Source: Lentimicrobiaceae bacterium
GTDB taxonomy: Bacteria > Bacteroidota > Bacteroidia > Bacteroidales > WCHB1-69
Direction: 5' to 3'
Assembly: GCA_009787675.1 (NCBI GenBank)
Contig: WQSU01000030.1
Coordinates: 1 to 10,759 of the forward strand
DNA length: 10,759 nt
Of the stretch, positions 1-5,926 are shown one piece after another. Below the pieces are notes generated by a model. The model saw only the letters and a list, made by a program, of their open reading frames with translations, was not told the origin of the DNA and did not search any database. Every line of letters begins with the position of its first letter. Position 1 is the stretch's first letter. Both the position numbers and the translations under genes were made by a program.

Positions 1-833
1 ATAGAAATTCTTCCTTTTCCTGAAATATCTTTTTGAATGGAAACTTTACTTTTTAATTTATCTGATAATTTTCTTGAAAAATCCATAACATCATCGGGGA
101 GAGTTACTTTAACTTTTGTTTTAGCCGGTTTTAGTTCGGTGGTATATTTCTTTACAATGGCTTCGGTTTCTCGCACAGAAAGTTGATTTTTAATGATCTC
201 TTTCAATATTTTCTTTTGAAATTCAATATCTTCTACAGCCACTAATGTTCGAGCATGAGCCATGGATATCTGTTTCTCACAGATTGCCTGTTGTGCTTCT
301 TTCGTAAGGCGCAGCAGTCGCAGATAATTAGTTACTGTGGCGCGTTCTTTTCCAACCTTTATACTCAATGCTTCATGCGATAAATCGCATTCATTTAAAA
401 GTCGTTGGTAGGTAAGTGCTATTTCAATGGCGTTCAGATCTTTTCGTTGAATATTTTCGACTAATGCCATTTCTAATGTTTGCACTTCGTCAACAGTACG
501 CACGTAAGCAGGAATGTCTCTTAATCCTGCCAACAACGAAGCGCGATACCTTCGCTCACCCGATATGATTTGGTATTTTCCATTTTGAACAGGTCGTACG
601 GTAATGGGCTGAATAATCCCATAAGATTGAATAGAGAGCGCCAGTTCCTGTAAAGATGTTTCATCGAAATCTTTACGGGGCTGTAGTTCGTTTACTTCAA
701 TAGAATCTAATCGAATCATGGTATTTGCATCTGAGGAAACTCTTAACAGAGAATCGGTTGCAATAGGAAGGTCGGTGCCTCCCAACAAGGATCCTAATCC
801 TCTTCCTAATCTATTGGGTTGTTTTTTATCCAT
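1..833 (-). CDS. parB: ParB/Spo0J chromosome-partition protein (3' end beyond window)
   Basis: My reverse-strand translation gives 277 open residues from ATG at 833 to the window edge. The N-terminus carries LGRGLGSLLG (residues 9-18), the basic segment that in this family contacts ParA. The ParB N-terminal domain follows (about 38-130) with GERRYRA at 92-98, the CTP/parS-clamp motif, and ALVENIQRKDLN at 123-134. A helix-turn-helix region lies at about 150-200 and should bind parS. The last visible residues (SGKGRISI) resemble the start of the C-terminal dimerisation segment, so only about 20-30 residues are probably missing. The start lies 5 bases after the parA stop, so the two are co-transcribed and probably translationally coupled. 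The family role is to load on parS as a CTP-dependent clamp and stimulate ParA. Identity is secure; no parS site was seen in this window. Confidence 0.96.
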   Translation of the reverse strand, partial: MDKKQPNRLGRGLGSLLGGTDLPIATDSLLRVSSDANTMIRLDSIEVNELQPRKDFDETSLQELALSIQSYGIIQPITVRPVQNGKYQIISGERRYRASLLAGLRDIPAYVRTVDEVQTLEMALVENIQRKDLNAIEIALTYQRLLNECDLSHEALSIKVGKERATVTNYLRLLRLTKEAQQAICEKQISMAHARTLVAVEDIEFQKKILKEIIKNQLSVRETEAIVKKYTTELKPAKTKVKVTLPDDVMDFSRKLSDKLKSKVSIQKDISGKGRIS

Positions 834-838
834 GATAT

Positions 839-1618
839 TTACGATTGAGGGGTATATCCGTTCTTTAATAACACTTCTTTTGCCAAGTTCAAATAATTAA
901 TGGTGCCTTTTGATTTAATATCATATAAAATGATAGGCAGGCTGTTGCTGTGTGCTTCACTAATACGCACATTTCTACCAATTACTGTTTCAAAAACAAT
1001 GTTTTTGCAGTATTGCTTCACATCAGCCACTACAGCATTAGAGTGGGCAGTGCGTGCATCATACATGGTAAGCAGAATGCCCTCAATACCTAATTGGGGG
1101 TTCATGCCGTTTTGAACAATCCGAATGGTGTTCAGCAGTTTCCCCAGTCCTTCTAAGGCAAAGTATTCACATTGCACAGGGATAATTACAGAATCAGCTG
1201 CCACTAAAGCATTTACTGTGATTAATCCTAAGGAAGGAGCGCAATCAATAATAATAAATTCGTATTCATTTTTAATTGATTGCAAAACATCACGCAGGCG
1301 GTATTCTCTTCTGTCAATGCTAATCATCTCGATTTCAGCACCAATCAAGTCAATATGAGAGGGAATTATATCTAAATTTGAGGTGCAAGTTTTTTTTACG
1401 ATATCAGAGACATATTGGTTTCCCATTAAGGTATCGTAAATACAAAATTCAACATCTTTTTCTTCCACACCCACGGCTATGGTGGCGTTTGCTTGCGGAT
1501 CTGCGTCAATCAGCAAGGTTTTGTGTTCCAAAACAGACAAAGAAGCCGCCAAATTGACGGCTGTTGTGGTTTTTCCTACCCCTCCTTTTTGATTAACAAC
1601 GGCAATAATTTTTCCCAT
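839..1618 (-). CDS. parA: ParA/Soj chromosome-partition ATPase
   Basis: A 259-residue protein, the usual length of a chromosomal Soj-type ParA without the N-terminal DNA-binding extension of plasmid ParA. The deviant Walker A box KGGVGKTTT starts at residue 11, with signature Lys11 and P-loop Lys16. Walker A' is LLIDADPQAN (35-44) and Walker B is FIIIDCAPSLG (121-131). The segment PVQCEYFALEGL (147-158) is also typical. Arg189 and Arg218 lie where Soj proteins have DNA-contacting arginines. By family knowledge, ATP-bound dimers bind the nucleoid non-specifically and ParB triggers hydrolysis, which moves the origin region. The start lies 2 bases after the stop of the upstream PUR-like gene, and parB begins 5 bases downstream, so the three genes form one operon. 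Confidence 0.97.
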   Translation of the reverse strand: MGKIIAVVNQKGGVGKTTTAVNLAASLSVLEHKTLLIDADPQANATIAVGVEEKDVEFCIYDTLMGNQYVSDIVKKTCTSNLDIIPSHIDLIGAEIEMISIDRREYRLRDVLQSIKNEYEFIIIDCAPSLGLITVNALVAADSVIIPVQCEYFALEGLGKLLNTIRIVQNGMNPQLGIEGILLTMYDARTAHSNAVVADVKQYCKNIVFETVIGRNVRISEAHSNSLPIILYDIKSKGTINYLNLAKEVLLKNGYTPQS

Positions 1619-1620
1619 TT

Positions 1621-1959
1621 TTATACGTCTAAATCTTCAAAATTAATATCTGATGATTCGTTGTTTTCAAATCTTTGATTTTCGGAAGCGAACAAACTAT
1701 CATCAGGGAGTTGTCCTGTTTCAATGAAATTTAAAATGGCGCCTAATGCGTTTTGAAATTTTTCAAAATCTTCTTTATACAAGAATAGTTTGTGTTTTTC
1801 ATAGCTAAACAACCCTGTATCAGGGTTAAATCTGCGTTTACTTTCTGTAATTGTCAGGTATTTTTCTTCTGCTTTCGTGGTTTTTACATCAAAAAAGTAG
1901 GTGCGTTTTCCCGCTCTCACTGCTCTTGACAATACTTCGTTTTTTTCAAATTTTTCCAT
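1621..1959 (-). CDS. PUR-domain (DUF3276-like) nucleic-acid-binding protein
   Basis: A 112-residue protein. Residues about 12-80 resemble the Bacteroidota DUF3276 family, a bacterial version of the PUR-alpha fold, as in Borrelia BpuR. Recognisable segments are VRAGKRTYFFDVK (14-26), YLTITESKRRF (34-44) and HKLFLYKEDFEKF (56-68), matching a beta-sheet followed by an amphipathic helix (FQNALGAILNFIE). The tail (85-112) is acidic and Asn/Ser-rich, probably disordered. PUR proteins bind single-stranded DNA or RNA; the target here is unknown. The gene is first in a tight cluster with parA, only 2 bases away, so it may be co-regulated with chromosome partition. That functional link is inference from position. 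Family assignment is from memory of conserved segments, not a search. Confidence 0.82.
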   Translation of the reverse strand: MEKFEKNEVLSRAVRAGKRTYFFDVKTTKAEEKYLTITESKRRFNPDTGLFSYEKHKLFLYKEDFEKFQNALGAILNFIETGQLPDDSLFASENQRFENNESSDINFEDLDV

Positions 1960-2040
1960 CGCTACATGTTTTTTGGTTAATTATTTTATTAATGATATGA
2001 AATAACGGATAGATTTATAGGATTAGTATAAAAAGTGCGG

Positions 2041-2048
2041 CAAATTAA
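2041..2048 (-). promoter_or_regulatory. possible -7 element for the PUR-parA-parB operon
   Basis: Read on the minus strand this is TTAATTTG, one mismatch from the Bacteroidota -7 consensus TAnnTTTG, and it is followed by GCCGC as in many such promoters. It lies about 80 bases before the PUR-like start. No TTG/TTTG -33 element is seen at the usual spacing, so this is tentative. Confidence 0.3.
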
Positions 2049-2136
2049 CTTATTTTTTTGTAGCTTCGGTTTGTTTTTTTAAAGAAAATATTCAAAATGG
2101 AGTAGCTATACACTTAAAATATTAATTGTTTTTATT

Positions 2137-2151
2137 GAAACATCGTGTTTC
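2137..2151. repeat. inverted repeat GAAACA-TCG-TGTTTC
   Basis: A perfect 6-base inverted repeat with a 3-base spacer lies between the two divergent transcription units. It could be an operator or a short hairpin. Its arms equal the parS half-sites but in the opposite order (parS is TGTTTC then GAAACA), so it is not a standard parS site. Confidence 0.35.
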
Positions 2152-2220
2152 TGTATTGCTTAATTTCGGACTGTATTTTAAATCCATGAAATTGTCAATG
2201 AGTAGAAATAGGAGGAGGCT

Positions 2221-2253
2221 ATGAATTGTGAATATAGAGTTGGCGGGAAGTAA
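2221..2253 (+). CDS. possible 10-residue leader peptide
   Basis: The mini-ORF encodes MNCEYRVGGK and is preceded by AGGAGG at 2210-2215, 5 bases before the ATG. Ideal Shine-Dalgarno sites are rare in Bacteroidota, where the anti-SD of the 16S rRNA is largely occluded, so the match stands out. It lies upstream of the candidate C69 promoter, so it would need its own promoter, and none was identified. It may be chance. Confidence 0.15.
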   Translation: MNCEYRVGGK

Positions 2254-2317
2254 TTTTTTTTCAAAAAATATTTCGAATCCATTAACAAAAAAAAATATTT
2301 TTGCAATCGTATTTTTC

Positions 2318-2325
2318 TACTTTTG
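2318..2325 (+). promoter_or_regulatory. -7 promoter element for the C69 peptidase gene
   Basis: TACTTTTG is a perfect match to the Bacteroidota sigma-A -7 consensus TAnnTTTG, 41 bases before the ATG at 2367. A TTTTTG run ends at 2303, 14 bases upstream, which is closer than the usual spacing of about 19-21 for the -33 element. The assignment therefore rests mainly on the -7 match and position. Confidence 0.5.
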
Positions 2326-2366
2326 CACCCTTAAAATATTTATGACCAATTAATACAATAACCTTT

Positions 2367-4109
2367 ATGAAAAAATTAATCTTCTCGGCGGTATTATTAT
2401 TTATATCCGCCAACCTTATGCAGACTTTTGCATGTACCAATTTCATTGTTACAAAAGGCGCCAGCAAAGATGGCTCCGTTATGGTTTCATACTCAGCAGA
2501 TTCCCATACTCTATATGGGGAACTCTATCATTGGCAAGCCGCCACCTATCCTGCCGGCACCATGATGGATGTTGTTGAATGGGATTCAGGCGCCAAGTTG
2601 GGGCAAATTCCGCAAGCGCTACGCACCTACAATGTGGTAGGCAATATGAATGAACATCAAGTGTGCATTGCGGAAACTACTTACGGTGGTTTGAAAGAAT
2701 TGGAAACTTCCAATGGAATAATGGACTATGGCTCTTTGATTTACATTACTTTGCAACGTGTGAAAAGCGCACGTGAAGCCATAAAATGTATCAGCGACTT
2801 GTTAGACAACCACGGCTATGCAAGTTCAGGAGAATCTTTCTCCATTATTGACAAAAACGAAGCTTGGATTTTTGAATTGATCGGCAAAGGCGAAGCCATG
2901 TTTGATGCCAAAGGCAAGCCGCTGAAAGGCTGGACCAAAGGTGCTGTGTGGGTAGCACGCCGCATCCCCGATGGTTATGTAAGCGGACACGCCAATCAAG
3001 CGAGAATCACCACTTTTCCCTTAGCCAATGGCACTACTTCTATTACAAACAAACAGTTCGATAAATTGTATAATGTTGATGTTGAAACTATTTATTCATG
3101 GGATGTTATCTCATTTGCCAAACTTAAAGGCTTATATCCCAAAGAGGCTCCCGATGCCCAATTCAGTTTTTGTGATATTTATGCACCCATAGATTTCAGT
3201 GCTGCTCGCTATTGCGATGCACGCGTGTGGGCAGGCTTCTATCGCCTTAATAAAATAGAAATGGCTAAATATGAGAACTATGCACGCGGTGACGATTTGT
3301 CCAATCGCTTTCCATTGTGGATTAAACCGGCACAAAAAGTGGACGTGCGCCAAGTGATGCTGCTGATGCGCGACCATTACGAAGGAACATCCATGGATAT
3401 GAGCAAAGATTTGGGCGCAGGTCCTTTTGAGTGTCCTTACAGATGGCGCCCCATGACTTGGGAACTTGACGGGCAAAAATATGTACACGAACGCGCTACC
3501 GCAACCCAACAAACAGGCTTCTCTTTTGTAGGGCAATCCCGCAGCCATCTTCCTGATGCTCTCGGCGGAATCCTCTGGTTTAGCGTGGATGATGTTGCCA
3601 GCACCTGCTATGTACCCATTTTCTGCTCTATCACCAAAATTCCCGAACCCTTCAGAGAAGGAAACGGTTCTATGATTGAGTATTCTGCTACCTCCGCCTT
3701 TTGGACTTTTACCAAAGTGAGTAATTTTGTCTATTCTCGCTATAATTCTATGATTAAACATGTTATTGAAAAACAAGAAAAATGGGAAAATCAAAGTATC
3801 CACGATATCAACAACATGGAAGCGCATCTTATTGATATATATAAAATTGATCCTGAAAGAGCCATTGCACAACTTACCAACTTCTCAAGCCAACGCACGA
3901 ACGAAGTAGTAAACGAATGGAACAAGCTATATGAGTATTTATTAGTTAAATACCATGATGGCAATATTAAAAAAGAAGAAAACGGAAAATTCATCACCAA
4001 CGGCACTGAAAAACCTCAAGTGGCATTCCCCGAACAGCCCAGATACCCCGATAGTTGGTATCGTATGATTGTGAATGATTGTGGACCGAATATTTTAATG
4101 ATTAGATGA
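2367..4109 (+). CDS. secreted C69-family dipeptidase (PepD-like)
   Basis: A 580-residue protein with an N-terminal signal sequence (KK charge, hydrophobic core 4-18) ending TFA before Cys23. The segment CTNFIVTKGASKDGS (23-37) matches the start of mature C69 dipeptidases, Ntn-hydrolases whose N-terminal Cys is the nucleophile. Further family-like segments are MNEHQVCIAETTYGG (94-108) and ESFSIIDKNEAWIFEL (156-171). Signal peptidase cleavage after Ala22 would itself expose the nucleophile. The sequence before Cys23 (QTFA) is a poor lipobox, so lipidation is unlikely. The probable role is hydrolysis of dipeptides in the periplasm or outside the cell. The gene stands alone with its own promoter-like element. 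A long ORF antisense to it (3132-3872) is a coding shadow. The family is confident; substrate preference cannot be read from sequence. Confidence 0.9.
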   Translation: MKKLIFSAVLLFISANLMQTFACTNFIVTKGASKDGSVMVSYSADSHTLYGELYHWQAATYPAGTMMDVVEWDSGAKLGQIPQALRTYNVVGNMNEHQVCIAETTYGGLKELETSNGIMDYGSLIYITLQRVKSAREAIKCISDLLDNHGYASSGESFSIIDKNEAWIFELIGKGEAMFDAKGKPLKGWTKGAVWVARRIPDGYVSGHANQARITTFPLANGTTSITNKQFDKLYNVDVETIYSWDVISFAKLKGLYPKEAPDAQFSFCDIYAPIDFSAARYCDARVWAGFYRLNKIEMAKYENYARGDDLSNRFPLWIKPAQKVDVRQVMLLMRDHYEGTSMDMSKDLGAGPFECPYRWRPMTWELDGQKYVHERATATQQTGFSFVGQSRSHLPDALGGILWFSVDDVASTCYVPIFCSITKIPEPFREGNGSMIEYSATSAFWTFTKVSNFVYSRYNSMIKHVIEKQEKWENQSIHDINNMEAHLIDIYKIDPERAIAQLTNFSSQRTNEVVNEWNKLYEYLLVKYHDGNIKKEENGKFITNGTEKPQVAFPEQPRYPDSWYRMIVNDCGPNILMIR

Positions 4110-4134
4110 TTTGATGATGTGGTGGATTTAATTC

Positions 4135-4160
4135 TTAATTCGTAATTTTTAATTCGTAAT
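4135..4160 (+). repeat. two tandem copies of TTAATTCGTAAT
   Basis: The 12-base unit occurs at 4135-4146 and 4149-4160 with a 2-base TT spacer, giving a 14-base period. A partial third copy (TTAATTC) precedes it at about 4128-4134. The block ends 1 base before the folP ATG and fills half of the 52-base gap after the C69 gene. It may be a slippage-generated tract or a short repeat of a kind seen between genes in this phylum. Confidence 0.75.
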
Positions 4161-4161
4161 C

Positions 4162-4974
4162 ATGTTTTCCATTTCCTTAAACCAAAAACTCACCTCATTA
4201 AATACACCAATTGTTATGGGAATCCTCAATGTTACTGAGGATTCCTTTTTTGATGGAGGACGGTATGTTACGGAGGATGCGGTTTTGAAACGTACGGAAC
4301 AAATATTGGAGGAGGGGGCAACCCTGATTGATTTGGGCGCAGTTTCTACCCGCCCCAATGCGGTTGTTTCAGATGAAGATGAAGAGTTTGAAACTGTTAA
4401 AAAATACTTACGGCTCATCTTTTCCCGTTTTCCTAAAGCGCATGTTTCGGTGGATACCTTTCGAGCAAAGGTAGCGGAGATGGCTATTGGTGAGGGTGCT
4501 GCCATGATTAATGATGTATCAGGCGGCGCCGACTCTGAGATGTTTGATGTGGTGGGAAAACATTCAACGCCATACGTTCTTACACATAATAATCGTACCA
4601 CCCCACTCTCAACTAAAGAATTGATACCCAATATGCTTTCATTTTTTGGGAATGCTATTGAAAAATTGATCGCAAAAGGCGTTAAAGATATTGTGATTGA
4701 TCCCGGATTTGGATTTGGTAAAACAGTGGAACAAAACTTTCACTTGGTCAATCAGTTAGAAACGTTTTCTATTTTAAATTTTCCTATTTTGGCAGGCATC
4801 TCAAGAAAATCTATGATTAGGGAAGTTTTGGGCACTTCTGTTGCGGATTCTTTAACCGGAACTACGACATTAAACACGATACTTATTTCTCATGGCGCCT
4901 CCATTCTAAGGGTGCATGATGTGAAACAGTGTATGGAAATCATTAAAATAATGAACCTACTTCATTCATTATAA
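4162..4974 (+). CDS. folP: dihydropteroate synthase
   Basis: A 270-residue TIM-barrel enzyme of normal length. It condenses 6-hydroxymethyl-dihydropterin diphosphate with p-aminobenzoate to give dihydropteroate in folate synthesis, in the cytoplasm. Motifs in order are MGILNVTEDSFFDGG (19-33), STRP (62-65), SVDTF (96-100), INDVSGG (116-122), DPGFGFGKT (180-188), SRKS (214-217) and RVHDV (250-254). These cover the pterin pocket and the Lys and Arg residues that bind diphosphate. Two positions are unusual: Glu26 replaces the almost invariant Pro of NVTPDSF in mobile loop 1, and the usual MHMxGxP segment reads THNNRTTP (141-148). Both lie near the pABA/sulfonamide side of the pocket or its supporting strand. 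The start is ATG at 4162; no Shine-Dalgarno site is present. Transcription may read through from the C69 gene 52 bases upstream. Confidence 0.95.
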   Translation: MFSISLNQKLTSLNTPIVMGILNVTEDSFFDGGRYVTEDAVLKRTEQILEEGATLIDLGAVSTRPNAVVSDEDEEFETVKKYLRLIFSRFPKAHVSVDTFRAKVAEMAIGEGAAMINDVSGGADSEMFDVVGKHSTPYVLTHNNRTTPLSTKELIPNMLSFFGNAIEKLIAKGVKDIVIDPGFGFGKTVEQNFHLVNQLETFSILNFPILAGISRKSMIREVLGTSVADSLTGTTTLNTILISHGASILRVHDVKQCMEIIKIMNLLHSL

Positions 4975-5046
4975 TACACATATATTGTATTGCATTATGG
5001 CTAAAGTTAAAAAATCTTAATTTCAAATTTTCAAACATTTTATTTA

Positions 5047-5054
5047 TATTTTTG
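5047..5054 (+). promoter_or_regulatory. -7 promoter element for the Cys-rich lipoprotein gene
   Basis: TATTTTTG matches TAnnTTTG perfectly and is followed by CCGCGC. It lies 74 bases before the ATG at 5129, which implies a 5' leader of roughly 65 bases. No clear TTTG is present at the -33 distance. Its isolated position between folP and the lipoprotein gene supports a separate transcript. Confidence 0.5.
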
Positions 5055-5062
5055 CCGCGCTA

Positions 5063-5102
5063 TTTTAAAGCATTTTTAATCTAAATTAGTTTTAAAGCAT
5101 TT
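5063..5102 (+). repeat. direct repeat TTTTAAAGCATTT in the lipoprotein leader
   Basis: Two exact 13-base copies lie at 5063-5075 and 5090-5102, a 27-base period. Both fall between the candidate -7 element and the start codon, so they would be part of the 5' untranslated leader. They could bind a regulator or affect translation, or may simply be an AT-rich duplication. Confidence 0.6.
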
Positions 5103-5128
5103 ATTTATTCATTTAAAAAAAATTATTT

Positions 5129-5611
5129 ATGAAAAAACTTATGATTTTATTGGCTGTTGCTTGCCTCGTATTTGTTTCCTGTGGACCAAGAACTGAAAAA
5201 GCATCTGAAGTAGCTCCTGAAGAGAAAACTTTTAGCCTATCTCCTGAACAAGAAGCCATGCTTGAAAGTTGGGATATGTGGGCTGAATTAACTGAAGAAC
5301 AACAAGTAGCTCTTGTTGGCGACATGAAAGTTTTCCTTGATGAGTGCAAAGCAAAATGTGAAGCTAAATGCCATGAAGAAGGCAAAGTTGCTGAGGACCC
5401 TAAAGAAGAATGTCCTGAAAAAGCAGCTAAATGTGCTGAGTTCAAAGCCAAATGGGAAGCTTTTGAAGTATTGTCTTTAGAAGACCAAAAAGCGATGATT
5501 GACCAAGCCCTTGAATGCGCCAAAGCATGCTGCAAAGAAAAAGCAGAAGGCTGCTGCGATAAGAAACATGAAGGTTGCGAAAAGAAACACGAAGGTTGCG
5601 ATAAACACTAA
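5129..5611 (+). CDS. small Cys/His-rich lipoprotein, possibly metal-binding
   Basis: A 160-residue protein I cannot assign to a named family. The N-terminus is a lipoprotein signal: MKK, a hydrophobic core, and FVSC with lipid-acceptor Cys18. The mature part is highly charged and predicted helical, with an acidic stretch (SPEQEAMLESWDMWAELTEE, about 38-57). After Cys18 it has 12 more cysteines and 4 histidines, concentrated in DECKAKCEAKCHEE (about 71-84) and the C-terminal tail from about 130. The tail ends in two copies of a seven-residue unit, DKKHEGC then EKKHEGC, followed by DKH. The pattern suggests binding of soft metals such as copper or zinc, or a disulfide-rich surface tail; this is inference. 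The gene has its own promoter-like element and a strong terminator, so it is monocistronic. Codon use is coherent across the frame, supporting a real gene. Confidence 0.85.
   Translation: MKKLMILLAVACLVFVSCGPRTEKASEVAPEEKTFSLSPEQEAMLESWDMWAELTEEQQVALVGDMKVFLDECKAKCEAKCHEEGKVAEDPKEECPEKAAKCAEFKAKWEAFEVLSLEDQKAMIDQALECAKACCKEKAEGCCDKKHEGCEKKHEGCDKH
5558..5608 (+). repeat. 21-base in-frame tandem repeat in the lipoprotein gene
   Basis: Two 21-base units (5558-5578 and 5579-5599) differ at two positions and are followed by a partial third (5600-5608). Each encodes a (D/E)KKHEGC block, so the metal-ligand-like tail could expand or contract by slippage. Confidence 0.85.
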
Positions 5612-5641
5612 AAGATGATTAGTCATCGCAAAAACAAAAAG

Positions 5642-5668
5642 GGCGTCAACTCATTGATGCCTTTTTTT
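5642..5668 (+). terminator. Rho-independent terminator of the lipoprotein gene
   Basis: GGCGTCAA (5642-5649) pairs with TTGATGCC (5654-5661), with one G-U pair and a CTCA loop, and is followed by seven T. It lies 30 bases after the stop codon. A run of A before the stem could extend it by pairing with the T-tract and allow some function on the other strand. Confidence 0.85.
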
Positions 5669-5810
5669 GTTTATCATGAAAGAATTTTTTATAATAGAGA
5701 AACAAAATATTTAAAAAAATACAGAAAAAATTTCATTTAGGGCATTTTCATGCCGTTATTAAACATTTCTACTATTTTTTTCAAATGCAGCTATATTTTC
5801 GCGGAACTGT

Positions 5811-5890
5811 TACAAATCATGACACCATTTGTAGCTACAGAGAAATAAAACTGTAGAAGTGAGCATTCTGTTTAGGAATGCTCACTTTTT
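5811..5890 (+). ncRNA. candidate small RNA: three hairpins ending in a T-tract
   Basis: Three consecutive perfect stems lie in 80 bases. TACAAAT/ATTTGTA (5811-5817 with 5827-5833) is first and CTACAG/CTGTAG (5835-5840 with 5851-5856) second. The third is a 12-base stem, 5857-5868 with 5876-5887. Its paired T residues continue into a T-run to 5890, a terminator-like end. Upstream at 5792-5799 is TATATTTT, one mismatch from TAnnTTTG. No ORF occupies this stretch, and the lipoprotein transcript already ends at 5668, so a plus-strand terminator here needs another explanation. The alternative is that the last hairpin is the terminator of the minus-strand gene that stops at 5927. That strand has a poorer T-tract. 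Confidence 0.4.
5857..5890 (+). terminator. strong hairpin with T-tract, possibly bidirectional
   Basis: AAGTGAGCATTC (5857-5868) pairs perfectly with GAATGCTCACTT (5876-5887) around a 7-base loop, and T continues to 5890. On the plus strand it fits an intrinsic terminator. On the minus strand it lies 37 bases beyond the stop of the HhH-barrel gene (5927) and is followed by TTCTACAGTTTTA, a weaker U-tract, so it may also end that operon. Confidence 0.7.
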
Positions 5891-5926
5891 ATTCAACAAA
5901 CCAGCATTTTAATAAAAGTAGCAAAA

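Larger units (their letters stand above)
1960..2366. other. 407-base divergent intergenic region
   Basis: This AT-rich spacer separates the minus-strand PUR-parA-parB operon from the plus-strand C69 peptidase gene and must contain both promoters. It holds a one-mismatch -7 element on the minus strand (2041-2048), a perfect one on the plus strand (2318-2325), an inverted repeat at 2137-2151, and a 10-codon ORF with a strong Shine-Dalgarno-like sequence at 2221-2253. No tRNA, long ORF or convincing terminator is visible. The segment 2254-2300 consists mostly of A and T runs. Confidence 0.7.

Noticed and set aside
718..1358. Several 60-77-codon plus-strand ORFs
   Set aside because: They are antisense to parB and parA, which are unambiguous by motifs and spacing.
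3132..3872. 246-codon minus-strand ORF
   Set aside because: It lies wholly within the C69 peptidase gene on the opposite strand; its translation is Cys/His-rich noise with no motif, while the plus strand carries clear family motifs.
4149..4631. 160-codon minus-strand ORF
   Set aside because: It is antisense to folP, Ser-rich, and has no recognisable motif; it reflects the codon pattern of folP.
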